From contig JBFLWQ010000005.1 of assembly GCA_040757775.1 (NCBI GenBank), positions 72,295-136,294 on the forward strand: a DNA stretch of 64,000 nucleotides. The letters run 5' to 3'. This DNA is from Thermodesulfobacteriota bacterium (lineage in GTDB: Bacteria > Desulfobacterota > UBA8473). The position numbers and the translations under genes are program-made. Under the pieces are notes generated by a model that saw nothing but the letters and a program-made list of their open reading frames with translations, did not search any database and was not told where the DNA came from. Positions 16,979-25,919 of the stretch are shown piece by piece (position 1 is the first letter of the stretch; each line of letters begins with the position of its first letter).

Positions 16979-18907
16979 ATGGTGGGAGATGTGAAAAGTT
17001 TATTGCTAATAGTAATAACCATGATATTTGTGTTACTGCCATCTACTTCATGGGAGATGTTTCCCAACCTTATCCCTAACCCCGGCTTTGAGGAAGACTT
17101 TGACAGAAATGGGATTCCTGACTGCTGGTATAAGACAGCTGGGGGGGAAGGTTTTTTGCATGAAGGTAATCATGTGCTCAAAGGTGGAAAGGCGGTATTT
17201 ATATACGGGGAAGGGGTTTGGCGATGCAGGATCAAGGATATTAAACCAAACAGGTACTATCTCTTTTCCCTCAGAATCAAACGGGATGGATGGAGAGACG
17301 GAGAATATCCTGAGATTGCGATATTTGATAAAGAATTGTATCTGAATGAACTCTTTTCATGGGGAGGATGGATTAAGTTAAGCTGGCTTATTAAATCTGG
17401 AGACTATAAGTATACCACCCTTTCCCTGAAAAGTCCTGGAATGAGTCACAGGGTATGGTTCGATGACCTCTATCTGACAGAATTCACTATACAACCTGTC
17501 CTTCCTATACAGGGGGAGACCTTTAAAGGAGATATGCCAAGGTTTGAATGGTTGCTTCCTGAAGATGATATGATTCTTTCTAATGAGTTACATCTCTCTC
17601 AGGATGAGAATTTCAGGAATGTTATAATCCTTGAAAGGTTTAGTCCCCAGGGAAATTCCCATCAGATAGCAGAGAATTTGAAAAGCGGGAAATGGTACTG
17701 GAAAACAAAGGTCTACAAGAATAGAAATGAGATAGCCTCCTCAGATGTTCGATATTTCATTGTTGAAAGTCAACAGTCAACAGACATAAGTCCATCAACC
17801 TGCAATTTAAAGCATAGTTATAAGGGGCTGGCAAATGAAATGCTGGCGAATTTTTTCCCCATAGGTATTTACGGAGCTGATGTTAAGGACTTGTCTGAAC
17901 TTAAAGAAGCTGGTTTTAACAGTGTACAGGCATACTCTTCAAATGTGGGTCTTTTAAGTTTTCTTATACTGGAAGCTGAAAGGCATCATCTGAAGTTAAT
18001 GATAAGGGTTCCAGACGAGGTGTGGGAACGGGATATAACCCCATTCTTTTCTAGGGTCAGGAACTCTCCGGGTATACTTTCCTGGTATCTGGCTGATGAA
18101 CCAGAGGGAAGAGGGATTCCTCCAAGCTATATATGGAGATTAAACGACTATGTCCATAAAATGGATTCTACCCATCCAACCAGCCTGGTGCTTGTAAGAT
18201 CAAAAAAGGCATATGACTATGGGGATGGAGTGGATATACTCATGGTTGACCCATATCCCATCCCTAAGATGCCCATAACCTGGCTTTCTGAATCCATAGA
18301 TGAAGCAAGGGTAGCCACATTCGATGAGAAGCCGATCCTTGCTGTAATCCAGGCATTTGATTGGTCGGCTTTCCCTGTAGGGGAATATAAAAGGGAGTGG
18401 GGCAGGAATCCTACTTATGAGGAAGAGAGATGCCTTACCTATCTTGCTATAGTTCATGGAGCAAAGGGGATATTCTACTATACCTATAAAGGAGGGAAAT
18501 ACAACATAAGGGATTACCCTGAGCACTGGAAGGGGATTAAAAGGATCGTTTGGGAATTAAATCAAATCTATCCGTTACTCCTTGCCCCTTCTGCAAATCA
18601 GGAACTAGATATAGAGATTGAATCAGAAAATCTGGAAGGTGTAAAGCTTCAAAATAAGCCTTCAGATATTCACTATACAGTGAAATTTGTGGATAATATG
18701 CCTTCTAAAAAGCATCCTTTTGTCATTAAGAAAGGGATGTACATCATAGCCGTAAATGTTAGTGATAAGCCGGCAAAGGTCAAGATGTACGGCTCTTTTT
18801 TAAAGGATAAGGTAAATGTTGTATTTGAAAATAGGGTACTCTCTATAAAAGAAAGAAAACTTGCAGATTACTTTGGGCCTTATGAGGTTCATATATATGA
18901 AATGTAG
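16979..18907 (+). CDS. Secreted glycoside-hydrolase-like protein with N-terminal carbohydrate-binding-type domain
   Basis: A 642-residue exported protein. After a signal peptide (hydrophobic residues 5-20), NLIPNPGFEEDFDRNGIPDCWY begins a jelly-roll domain of the carbohydrate-binding type (to about residue 175). A fibronectin-like segment (about 180-270) follows, then a TIM-barrel domain from residue 290: PIGIYGADVKDLSELKEAGFNSV, SWYLADEPEG (a candidate acid/base Glu) and GIFYYTYKGG. It may trim or cleave the exopolysaccharide in the periplasm, a role often seen in export clusters. The exact GH family is not recognised. Start ATG 16979 follows AGGGGA; GTG 16991 is an alternative. Confidence 0.65.
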   Translation: MVGDVKSLLLIVITMIFVLLPSTSWEMFPNLIPNPGFEEDFDRNGIPDCWYKTAGGEGFLHEGNHVLKGGKAVFIYGEGVWRCRIKDIKPNRYYLFSLRIKRDGWRDGEYPEIAIFDKELYLNELFSWGGWIKLSWLIKSGDYKYTTLSLKSPGMSHRVWFDDLYLTEFTIQPVLPIQGETFKGDMPRFEWLLPEDDMILSNELHLSQDENFRNVIILERFSPQGNSHQIAENLKSGKWYWKTKVYKNRNEIASSDVRYFIVESQQSTDISPSTCNLKHSYKGLANEMLANFFPIGIYGADVKDLSELKEAGFNSVQAYSSNVGLLSFLILEAERHHLKLMIRVPDEVWERDITPFFSRVRNSPGILSWYLADEPEGRGIPPSYIWRLNDYVHKMDSTHPTSLVLVRSKKAYDYGDGVDILMVDPYPIPKMPITWLSESIDEARVATFDEKPILAVIQAFDWSAFPVGEYKREWGRNPTYEEERCLTYLAIVHGAKGIFYYTYKGGKYNIRDYPEHWKGIKRIVWELNQIYPLLLAPSANQELDIEIESENLEGVKLQNKPSDIHYTVKFVDNMPSKKHPFVIKKGMYIIAVNVSDKPAKVKMYGSFLKDKVNVVFENRVLSIKERKLADYFGPYEVHIYEM

Positions 18908-19505
18908 CCGATTCCCCCTGGTTAGATTTAAGAAATATCTGTCATTGACTTCAGTATTTGTTATAGTATTACTACTTTGTTTTCATCTGGTAAGAGGATG
19001 CAACTCTCATTATGTTTATCAAATGGGTAAAGGGTATCTGAAGATAGTAATTTCTGATAAAATGTACAATAGCAACCTGGCAAAATTGGCTGAGTTTTAC
19101 CTTAAAGAGGCGCTGCGCTCTGATCCGGGTAATGCAGATATATTATATGAATTAGGAAAGCTGTACTATTACAGGGCTTATTATAGTGAAGATGTCAACA
19201 CAAAAGAATCCCGAATTGAAGCACTGATGAATGCGAGACAGCAATTTGAACGGGCACTCCGTATGAAGCCGACTGATGGCTACTATCATATCTATTATGC
19301 CCTGGTTATCACCAATATTCTTGAAAACTGGATTTCGAGTTCTCAGCCTCAGGCCACGTCGGTTTTGGAACAACGTAATTGTATGGATCTGGCCAGGAAA
19401 CACTTTGAAGCTGCTATAGCTCTTGATCCGAATAATCGATACATTAATAAACAATACAAGATATCAAAAGCCAGATTGGCTGGATATTTGAATAAAAGTA
19501 ATTAA
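18897..19505 (+). CDS. Membrane-anchored TPR protein
   Basis: A 202-residue protein. It has one N-terminal membrane segment (about residues 15-33) followed by an alpha-helical region with tetratricopeptide-type units: FYLKEALRSDPGNADILYELGKLYY, FERALRMKPTDGYYHIYYAL and FEAAIALDPNNRY. ATG 18897 overlaps the end of the upstream hydrolase-like gene by 11 bases; upstream in-frame ATGs (18861, 18882) would enlarge the overlap. The topology places the TPR domain in the periplasm. It resembles TPR proteins found in PEP-CTERM/exopolysaccharide clusters, where they hold the export complex together; this role is inferred from context. Confidence 0.7.
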   Translation: MKCSRFPLVRFKKYLSLTSVFVIVLLLCFHLVRGCNSHYVYQMGKGYLKIVISDKMYNSNLAKLAEFYLKEALRSDPGNADILYELGKLYYYRAYYSEDVNTKESRIEALMNARQQFERALRMKPTDGYYHIYYALVITNILENWISSSQPQATSVLEQRNCMDLARKHFEAAIALDPNNRYINKQYKISKARLAGYLNKSN

Positions 19506-19826
19506 AGAAACGATTGACATTAATCTATGATATTGATATTTTTATTATCTTCTTCGGAGAATGGGAGAAAAATCCTTCCACCTGAGGCGGAAAGACTTCA
19601 GTTTGATATTTTGCACCGTAAGGGTTCTAGAGGTCGAGGATTCCAGGATTCGAGAATAGTAAAGAAAAGATTTCCCCTTGATCTCTTGACCCCTTTCCGC
19701 CTCTGGCGGACTCGAACCCTCAAACCATCGGCTTTAGCTGATGGTGGCTGATTTAAACATCTATATAGGACTATCAAAGGAGGATAAAATAAGAGTTTTA
19801 TATAATTATAAGAATAAGGAGGGTAA
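19506..19826. other. Non-coding spacer with inverted repeats and a palindromic repeat copy
   Basis: No convincing gene is seen in these 321 bases. GAGGCGGAAAG (19584-19594) is the inverse of CTTTCCGCCTC (19693-19703), and the latter overlaps a CCGCCTCTGGCGG copy (19697-19709). GATTCCAG/GATTCGAG octamers lie between them. Short frames here repeat the same palindromic words and look non-coding. Confidence 0.6.
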
Positions 19827-20177
19827 ATGGTTTTAGACTCGAAGGAGAAATCCCTTCTTTGTGCCAATGCCGCTTTAGACAAGAAGGCTTTAAATTTAGT
19901 CGTATTAGAAATAAAAGAGATGTCTTCAATAGCTGATTACTTTATAATATGCAGTGGAAAATCAGATCGTCAGGTTCGGGGAATTGCCTATTCGATAGAG
20001 GAGAGTTTGAAAAAAAAAGGAATCTACCCCTTGGGTGTTGAGGGATTTTCTGCGGCGAAATGGATACTGTTAGATTACGATGATGTTGTCGTGCATGTAT
20101 TTTATGAGCCTATTAGAGAGTTCTATGATTTAGAGGGCCTCTGGGTTGATGTTCCGAGAATCGAGGTTAACGGCTAA
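19827..20177 (+). CDS. rsfS: Ribosomal silencing factor RsfS
   Basis: A 116-residue RsfS/Iojap protein of normal length. Residues 25-60 hold the family core KEMSSIADYFIICSGKSDRQVRGIAYSI (cited in part), and DVVVHVFYEPIREFYDLEGLW is the conserved C-terminal motif. It binds ribosomal protein L14 on the 50S subunit and blocks subunit joining when nutrients are low. A strong GGAGGG site (19817-19822) precedes ATG 19827. The comF gene starts 16 bases downstream, which suggests one transcript. Usual partners nadD and obgE are not adjacent here. Confidence 0.93.
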   Translation: MVLDSKEKSLLCANAALDKKALNLVVLEIKEMSSIADYFIICSGKSDRQVRGIAYSIEESLKKKGIYPLGVEGFSAAKWILLDYDDVVVHVFYEPIREFYDLEGLWVDVPRIEVNG

Positions 20178-20193
20178 GTAACTAAGTATAATT

Positions 20194-20916
20194 ATGGTGC
20201 AGTTTTTTAATGCTTTCCTGGATTTCTTCTTTCCTGCAAGATGCCTTATCTGTGAGAAAGACATTGTCAATACCCGGTCCCAGGGAATTTGTGAATCATG
20301 CCTTTCTAGTATAAGGTACATTTCATCTCCGATTTGCCTTAAATGTGGCATACCTTTTAACTCTGATATAGGAAGAGACCATCTTTGCGGGACTTGTTTA
20401 ACCTTCAGGGTATACTTTGCTAAAGCCAGAGCAGTTGGATTTTATGAAGGGGTGTTGCAAGAGGCTATCCATGAGTTTAAGTACAACAGGAGGACCATCC
20501 TGGCTAAGCCTTTAGGTGCTCTTATGATGGGTTCTCGTCCTGGTTCTATTGATTTCAAATCCTATGACTTTTTAATCCCCGTCCCTCTTCATTTTAAAAG
20601 ATTAAGAGAAAGGGGGTTTAACCAGGCTCTTTCCCTGGCTAAGTATATAGGAAAGAAACACAGGATTCCCATTGATTACATGAACCTTAAAAGGATTAAA
20701 TGGGAGTCTCCCCAGATTAATCTCAGCAAAGAAGAAAGAGAAAAGAATGTAAAAGGGGTCTTTTTCCTTTATAATAAGAGTAGATTTAAGGACAAGAGTA
20801 TTTTATTAATTGATGATGTTTATACAAGTGGCGCAACCGTTAATGAATGTGCAAGGGTGTTAACAAAGGCGGGGACAGGCAGGGTAGATGTGTTAACCTT
20901 AGCCAGGGCAGTATAA
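20194..20916 (+). CDS. ComF-family phosphoribosyltransferase-like protein
   Basis: A 240-residue ComF/GntX-like protein. The N-terminus has a double zinc-ribbon: CLIC...CESC and CLKCG...CGTC (residues 13-70). A type I phosphoribosyltransferase domain follows, with the PRPP loop ILLIDDVYTSGATVNEC near residue 205 and LIPVPLHFKRLRERGFNQA near residue 128. ComF in naturally competent bacteria takes part in DNA uptake; elsewhere its role is unclear. It is probably co-transcribed with rsfS. A decayed comEC tail is present at 43967, so any competence role in this organism is uncertain. Confidence 0.9.
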   Translation: MVQFFNAFLDFFFPARCLICEKDIVNTRSQGICESCLSSIRYISSPICLKCGIPFNSDIGRDHLCGTCLTFRVYFAKARAVGFYEGVLQEAIHEFKYNRRTILAKPLGALMMGSRPGSIDFKSYDFLIPVPLHFKRLRERGFNQALSLAKYIGKKHRIPIDYMNLKRIKWESPQINLSKEEREKNVKGVFFLYNKSRFKDKSILLIDDVYTSGATVNECARVLTKAGTGRVDVLTLARAV

Positions 20917-20993
20917 CATGTGATTCGGATTTTTGATGCGGTATATGCGCATTTAACTTGATAATTCCCTGTACTTGCTACAGGATTTCAATA

Positions 20994-21060
20994 GTCATTC
21001 CTGCGAAAGCAGGAATCCAGAAAACTAAAAGACTGGATTCCGTGTCAAGCACGGAATGAC
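20994..21060. repeat. Palindromic dispersed repeat (GTCATTCC...GGAATGAC)
   Basis: The element starts with GTCATTCCTGCGAAAGCAGG, a hairpin, and ends with GGAATGAC. A second internal hairpin is TTCCGTGTCAAGCACGGAA. A related element with the same end pattern is at 27547-27648. It lies in the 253-base spacer between comF and the polyprenyl synthase gene. Confidence 0.7.
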
Positions 21061-21169
21061 AGAATACAGAATAGCGAAAATTTATAATATTTTTGGATAC
21101 CCCGCAGCTTGCTGCCGGGAGGTTCATTTTTATGCCGTTCTATATAATTTGAGTTGATACGGGGTTTAG

Positions 21170-22144
21170 ATGGAACTTGAAGAGGTTTTTGATTTAGTCA
21201 GGGATGACCTTCAAAAGGTTGAGATCGAGCTTTCAAAAAATGTGTTATCATATGTTTCATTGATACCGGACGTGGGGAAATACGTCCTGCTAAGTGGTGG
21301 AAAGCGTTTCAGACCTTTGGTATTGATCCTTTCTGCAAAATTCTGTGGTTACACAGGCAGCTGCCATATCCCCCTTGCCAGCATATTTGAGTTCATCCAT
21401 ACAGCTTCACTCCTTCATGACGATGTTGTGGACAATGCTGAAGTAAGAAGGGGCAATTCTTCAGTTAACTCTGTGTGGGGAAATGAAGCCAGTGTTTTAA
21501 TTGGAGACTATCTTTTCTCTAAATCTTTTTCTTTATTAACGTCTATTGGTGATTTAAAGATATTGAGGGTATTGTCTGATGCAACGACCCGTTTGGCTGA
21601 AGGAGAAATCATGGAGTTGCTAAAACATGGAGACCCCCATACTACTGAAGAGGAGTATATCTCTATTGTAACTGAGAAGACAGCGGTTTTGATCTCAGCA
21701 GCATGTCAGGTTGGGGCTATCCTGGGCAATGCCCCTGGTGAGAAAGAAAAGGCATTAAAAGGTTTCGGTCTAAATCTCGGCATTGCTTTTCAGTTGGTGG
21801 ATGATATCCTTGACTATATCTCCACTGAGGAAGAATTTGGCAAGACTATTGGAAAAGATCTATATGAAGGGAAGATTACTCTGCCATTAATATATACCTT
21901 AAGTGTCTGCAACCACTCCGATAGAGAAAAGATTGTAAATATTATTGAATCCAGTAACCATGGGGACAGGGGGTTATCAACAATAATTGATCTGATCAGG
22001 CGATATAAAGGAGTGGACCATGCCTTTAAACGAGCAGGGGGCTATATTGAAATAGCAAAGGGATTTCTGCAAGAGTTTGATGCCTCTACAGAGAGACAAG
22101 CCCTTTTAGCAACGGCTGATTATGTTATTAGAAGAAAGTGGTGA
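21170..22144 (+). CDS. Trans-polyprenyl diphosphate synthase
   Basis: A 324-residue isoprenoid chain-elongating enzyme. Both Asp-rich motifs are intact: FARM as LLHDDVVDNAEVRRG (about residue 83) and SARM as QLVDDILDY (about residue 212). GGKRFRPLVLIL near residue 43 binds the pyrophosphate. The residues before the first Asp motif (FIHTASLLHDD) are small-to-medium, as in octaprenyl/heptaprenyl synthases, so a long-chain quinone side chain is the likely product; the sequence cannot fix the chain length. It lies downstream of comF and is followed by a heptamer array at 22153. Confidence 0.88.
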   Translation: MELEEVFDLVRDDLQKVEIELSKNVLSYVSLIPDVGKYVLLSGGKRFRPLVLILSAKFCGYTGSCHIPLASIFEFIHTASLLHDDVVDNAEVRRGNSSVNSVWGNEASVLIGDYLFSKSFSLLTSIGDLKILRVLSDATTRLAEGEIMELLKHGDPHTTEEEYISIVTEKTAVLISAACQVGAILGNAPGEKEKALKGFGLNLGIAFQLVDDILDYISTEEEFGKTIGKDLYEGKITLPLIYTLSVCNHSDREKIVNIIESSNHGDRGLSTIIDLIRRYKGVDHAFKRAGGYIEIAKGFLQEFDASTERQALLATADYVIRRKW

Positions 22145-22196
22145 GTTAAATTCAGAGGTCAGAAATCAGGAGTCAGGGGTCAGAAGGAGATGTGTC

Positions 22197-22475
22197 ATGT
22201 CCGGAATAGAACCCTATTTCAACGAATTGATACACAGAGTCAGGGATAGTATCGTATTAAGAAGGGTTACACTAATATTCTTCTTGGTTCTGGTTAATGT
22301 CCTGAAGTTTGGGGTAAAAGCCCCTCTTTCAAATGCAGTTTTCTTTTTGCTGGTTGTCTGGTTCTTGACGACCTTTATTTTTGCATACGTGATAAAAATT
22401 CTACAGTCATTAATTATAGGGGAAAACCTGCAATTCAAGTCTCTATTAGAGATATTACAGAGAGAAAAAGGTTAG
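22197..22475 (+). CDS. Small two-helix membrane protein
   Basis: A 92-residue hypothetical protein with two membrane helices (about residues 25-42 and 48-72). ATG 22197 is selected because AAGGAGA (22184-22190) is ideally placed; the in-frame sequence upstream is only the GGAGTCA-type heptamer array. The family is not recognised. Its last ~23 codons (from about 22406) overlap, in another frame, a clear PAS-tail coding fragment. The C-terminus may therefore be foreign sequence acquired by frame change. Confidence 0.6.
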   Translation: MSGIEPYFNELIHRVRDSIVLRRVTLIFFLVLVNVLKFGVKAPLSNAVFFLLVVWFLTTFIFAYVIKILQSLIIGENLQFKSLLEILQREKG

Positions 22476-22597
22476 AAGATGAGATTAAGATAAGGCTGGA
22501 AGAGCTGGAGAGGTGGCACAAACTAACGGTTGACAGGGAGATGAAGATGGTAGAGCTTAAGAAGAGAATACGGGAATTGGAAAACGGGAGGTCGTAA
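22406..22597 (+). pseudogene. Fragment of a PAS/PAC domain end plus coiled-coil linker
   Basis: Read in the frame of the TAA at 22595-22597, the sequence encodes NYRGKPAIQVSIRDITERKR followed by LEDEIKIRLEELERW and VDREMKMVELKKRIRELEN. This is the usual end of a PAS/PAC sensor domain and its coiled-coil linker in histidine kinases. There is no start codon in a sensible place and no PAS core upstream. It overlaps the 3' end of the small membrane protein gene in a different frame. The remnant ends just before aspS and contains that gene's Shine-Dalgarno site. Confidence 0.65.
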
Positions 22598-24382
22598 TTG
22601 GGTGATTCGATGGAAGGTTTCAATAGAACCCACCACTGCGGTCAGTTAAGGGTGGATGATATAAACAGTGAAGTTACTCTAATGGGATGGGTACAACGAA
22701 GGAGGGACCACGGAGGTCTTATATTTGTCGACCTGCGGGACAGGTACGGTATTACCCAGGTAGTCTTTAACCCGGATGTGGACAGGGATTCCCACGAGAA
22801 GGCGGCTCTGCTTCGTAGTGAATACGTTATAGCGATTAAAGGCAGCATCTCTAAAAGGCCCGAAGGGACCAAAAACCCCAATCTGGCTACAGGGGAGATA
22901 GAGGTGCTGGTCAAAGAACTGAAAGTGTTAAACGAGGCAAAAACCCCTCCCTTTCCCATTGAAGAAGATACAGATGTGGGAGAAGATACCCGTCTAAAAT
23001 ACAGATACATGGACCTGAGGAGGAGAAGGCTCCAGGGGAATCTGATCTTGAGAAACAAAGCCGCAAAGACCATAAGGGATTATCTTTATAATAAGGGCTT
23101 CCTGGAGATCGAAACCCCTTTTTTAACTAAAAGCACACCTGAGGGAGCCAGAGATTATCTGGTTCCCAGCCGGGTAAATCCTGGCAACTTCTACGCGTTA
23201 CCCCAGTCCCCTCAATTATTTAAGCAGTTGTTGATGATAGCAGGTTACGACAGGTATTTTCAGATCGTGAAGTGTTTCAGGGACGAAGACCTGAGAGCAG
23301 ACAGACAGCCTGAATTCACACAGATAGATATGGAGCTGTCCTTTATTGCCCGTGAAGATATATTTAGAATCGTAGAAGGCATGATGTCCTTGGTTTTCAG
23401 AGAGGTCTTGAATGTAGATATAAAAGCCCCCTTTAAGAGGCTAACCTACGATGATGCTCTGGAAAGGTATGGCGTGGACAATCCGGACACCAGATTCGGG
23501 TTAGAGTTGGAGGACGTCTCTGATATATTCGAAAAATCCGAGTTTAAGGTCTTTGCAGATGCGGTTAAGCAGGGTGGGGTTGTTAAGGCAGTGAATGCGA
23601 AGGGTTGTTCCGGCTTTTCCAGAAAGGACCTGGATAACCTGGTGGACCTTGCCAGGGTCTATGGTGCTAAGGGATTGGCATGGTTGAAATACGAATCCGG
23701 AACCTGGCAATCCCCTGTCGCCAAGTTCCTGAACGACTCAGATAAAACTGCCCTTTGTGAAAGGATGAATTTATCTGAAGGTGATATGCTACTTCTGGTA
23801 GCAGATCAGACGAAGATAGCGAACGGGGCATTGGGACGGTTAAGGCTCAATATAGCTGAGAGATTAGGCATTATTAAGCAGAACACTTTTGACTTTACAT
23901 GGATTGTAGACTTCCCCTTACTGGAATACGATCAGGATGAAATGAGGTATACGGCAGTGCATCACCCTTTTACGGCACCTGTTGATGAGGACATACCGAA
24001 ACTAAGGACAGAACCGGACAGAGTGAGGGCCAAGGCGTATGACCTTGTTTTAAATGGCTCTGAGATAGGGGGCGGAAGCCTCAGAATCTATCAAAGGGAA
24101 TTACAGTCAGCGATGTTTGAAATTCTGAAGATTGGCAAAGAAGAGGCAAGGGCAAAATTTGGCTTCTTGCTGGATGCATTAATGTATGGAGCGCCCCCTC
24201 ATGGCGGTATGGCAATTGGTTTTGACCGCCTGATTATGATACTTGCCGGAGCCGAGTCTATCAGGGATGTAATAGCCTTTCCAAAGACCCAGAAGGCTAC
24301 CTGTTTAATGACAGAAGCCCCTTCAAAGGTGGACAGCAAGCAGCTTGCAGAATTGTCTTTAAGATTAAATGTTCTGAAGTAA
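22598..24382 (+). CDS. aspS: Aspartyl-tRNA synthetase
   Basis: A 594-residue bacterial-type AspRS: N-terminal OB-fold anticodon-binding domain ([20 protein letters not shown], residues 30-49), class II motif 2 with [20 protein letters not shown], a GAD insertion domain (about residues 290-420), and motif 3 [14 protein letters not shown]38 in RRDHGG and the RPEGTKNPN stretch match positions reported to mark non-discriminating AspRS, which also charges tRNA-Asn. TTG 22598 sits six bases after GGGAGGT and is the best-supported start; ATG 22610 is the alternative. It attaches Asp to tRNA in the cytoplasm. Confidence 0.95.
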   Translation: MGDSMEGFNRTHHCGQLRVDDINSEVTLMGWVQRRRDHGGLIFVDLRDRYGITQVVFNPDVDRDSHEKAALLRSEYVIAIKGSISKRPEGTKNPNLATGEIEVLVKELKVLNEAKTPPFPIEEDTDVGEDTRLKYRYMDLRRRRLQGNLILRNKAAKTIRDYLYNKGFLEIETPFLTKSTPEGARDYLVPSRVNPGNFYALPQSPQLFKQLLMIAGYDRYFQIVKCFRDEDLRADRQPEFTQIDMELSFIAREDIFRIVEGMMSLVFREVLNVDIKAPFKRLTYDDALERYGVDNPDTRFGLELEDVSDIFEKSEFKVFADAVKQGGVVKAVNAKGCSGFSRKDLDNLVDLARVYGAKGLAWLKYESGTWQSPVAKFLNDSDKTALCERMNLSEGDMLLLVADQTKIANGALGRLRLNIAERLGIIKQNTFDFTWIVDFPLLEYDQDEMRYTAVHHPFTAPVDEDIPKLRTEPDRVRAKAYDLVLNGSEIGGGSLRIYQRELQSAMFEILKIGKEEARAKFGFLLDALMYGAPPHGGMAIGFDRLIMILAGAESIRDVIAFPKTQKATCLMTEAPSKVDSKQLAELSLRLNVLK

Positions 24383-24630
24383 AAAGTGAGAGGTCATCTG
24401 TACCTATTCAATTCAGTTTGATACTGCTGGCCAGAGGTCGGTTTGATTGAATGCTTAGGCAACCTTCTGTTCTTTTCATTTCACGTAGTTCGATAAATAA
24501 ATCTGTCCTGTCCCCTTAATGTCCGATCTAAGCAAAATGTCAGCTTGCACTTGTAATTTTTTGTACTTATGTGGTAAAGTGCAGAAAACTAGATACTAAC
24601 TTGTTGGACGTCAGAAATATATAAATTGCC

Positions 24631-25296
24631 ATGCAAGGGGACCTTACACAATTGAATAAAGAACAATTGGAATTATTAAATAATCTCATTGAATTTGGGA
24701 AAATTGCAGTTCCTTCTCTCATTACACTGTTGGCTGTGTTTTTAGGCGCTCGTGTAGGGTATCGTTTTTCATTAAAGCGTTTTAACCTTGAAAAAAGACT
24801 CGATTTTATTAGTCAACAGGTGACGGAATTCTATTCCCCCATGGTGGGGTTCAGAATGCGTATTAGAGCAAGCAGTGAACTGAGGGTTGAGTTGTCAAGT
24901 GCCTGCGGAACTGCATGGGGAAAAATATGTGAAGAGCAACCTACGCCATTTCTTGAACATGAAAAACATTTTGAACCTTTTAAAAAACAGATCGAAGATG
25001 AAAACCAGAGATTCCCGAAGTACCTTTTGCCATTATATGATCAAATGGTTGATAACTTCGCTAAAAAATACTGGCTTGCGGAAAATAGCACAAAAGAATT
25101 TTACAAACCATTTTGCACGTATGTCGAATTATGGCACAGATTTTATGACGATGCTATACCTCCACGAGCACTAGAGGAAGTGAAAATTGAGGAAAAGGAT
25201 TTACTGCCCTTTTATGAAAATCTAGAAGAAACCTTAAACTCTCTTAGAGGCGAATTGGCTCAAAAAGAGGAACGTCGAACCTGTAAGTCCACTTGA
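24631..25296 (+). CDS. Hypothetical protein with one N-terminal membrane helix
   Basis: A 221-residue protein of no recognised family. A membrane helix at about residues 30-50 (IAVPSLITLLAVFLGARVGYRF) is followed by a positively charged stretch and a soluble, mostly helical domain rich in aromatic residues (KYWLAENSTKEFYKPFCTYVELW). The layout suggests an inner-membrane anchor with a cytoplasmic domain. It is isolated: 248 bases from aspS and followed by a large palindrome. The AT-rich codon use differs from aspS, so it may be acquired. No function can be assigned. Confidence 0.65.
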   Translation: MQGDLTQLNKEQLELLNNLIEFGKIAVPSLITLLAVFLGARVGYRFSLKRFNLEKRLDFISQQVTEFYSPMVGFRMRIRASSELRVELSSACGTAWGKICEEQPTPFLEHEKHFEPFKKQIEDENQRFPKYLLPLYDQMVDNFAKKYWLAENSTKEFYKPFCTYVELWHRFYDDAIPPRALEEVKIEEKDLLPFYENLEETLNSLRGELAQKEERRTCKST

Positions 25297-25337
25297 CCGG
25301 TGTTTCGCTGCGCTTCCCACCGTCAGGTAACTTCTAC

Positions 25338-25467
25338 ATTCTCCCCTCGATCCGCTCGGGGAGAATGCGGCAGTTAAGCCGGAACTCCTGTTCCCTTTCG
25401 CTCCGCTCAGGGAGAACAAGGAGTTCAAGACCAATGCCCCTTCGGGGCACGGCTTAACTGCCGCATT
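25338..25467. repeat. Complex palindrome with perfect 18-bp arms
   Basis: AATGCGGCAGTTAAGCCG (25364-25381) and its exact inverse CGGCTTAACTGCCGCATT (25450-25467) enclose further pairs: GAACTCCTGTTCCC against GGGAGAACAAGGAGTTC, and the hairpin GCCCCTTCGGGGC (about 25436-25448). Just upstream ATTCTCCCC pairs with GGGGAGAAT (25338-25366). It ends about 30 bases before the amber-interrupted lipoprotein gene. The shape suggests a miniature transposable or folding element. Confidence 0.7.
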
Positions 25468-25495
25468 ATACATTAAATCGAGAAAGAGGCATGAC

Positions 25496-25816
25496 ATGAG
25501 AAACGTCCTCGTATGTTTTCTTTGTTGTCTACTGTTTTCATGTGCCACGACCGGCTAGAAGATGTCGCGGATGTCGCCAGGCATGGCAAAGGCAGAGGTA
25601 ATCAATACCTTGGGAAACCCGGACGGATTTAAGAAAGTCGGTGATTATGAAGTTTTTACCTATACTCACCGCCTTGTAACTGGATGGGCATGGGACCGCG
25701 CTGACTACCACATAATTCTGAAGGACGGGAAAGTCACCGAATACGGTGCAGGTGAGGTGCGTGTAAAGGATATGAACACTATTCTCTTAGTTCCCTTGCG
25801 GCTACCGCGGCATTGA
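25496..25816 (+). pseudogene. Lipoprotein gene (BamE/SmpA-like) interrupted by an in-frame TAG
   Basis: ATG 25496 opens a lipoprotein signal peptide with lipobox FSCA. After 20 codons an in-frame TAG (25556-25558) interrupts the gene. The same frame continues as KMSRMSPGMAKAEVINTLGNPDG and EVFTYTHRLV..., the GMTxxEVxxxLGxP pattern of BamE/SmpA-like small lipoproteins, and ends at 25816. Translation from ATG 25562 would give an 84-residue product without a secretion signal. Other genes in the window use TAG as a normal stop, so recoding is unlikely. A nonsense mutation or sequencing error is the simplest reading. Confidence 0.65.
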
Positions 25817-25919
25817 GAGAGGCACCAGCATCCCCTTTCTACCCCGATGTGGCATTTTTAGCTCCTCGTCTTTATGATATTATTATGGAAAAAGATCATG
25901 GTTTGTTAGAGGTGAGAAA

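Noticed and set aside
25364-25467. Integron attC site within the 18-bp palindrome
   Set aside because: GTTAAGC and GCTTAAC are present, but in the opposite order to attC, with the GTT box on the left.
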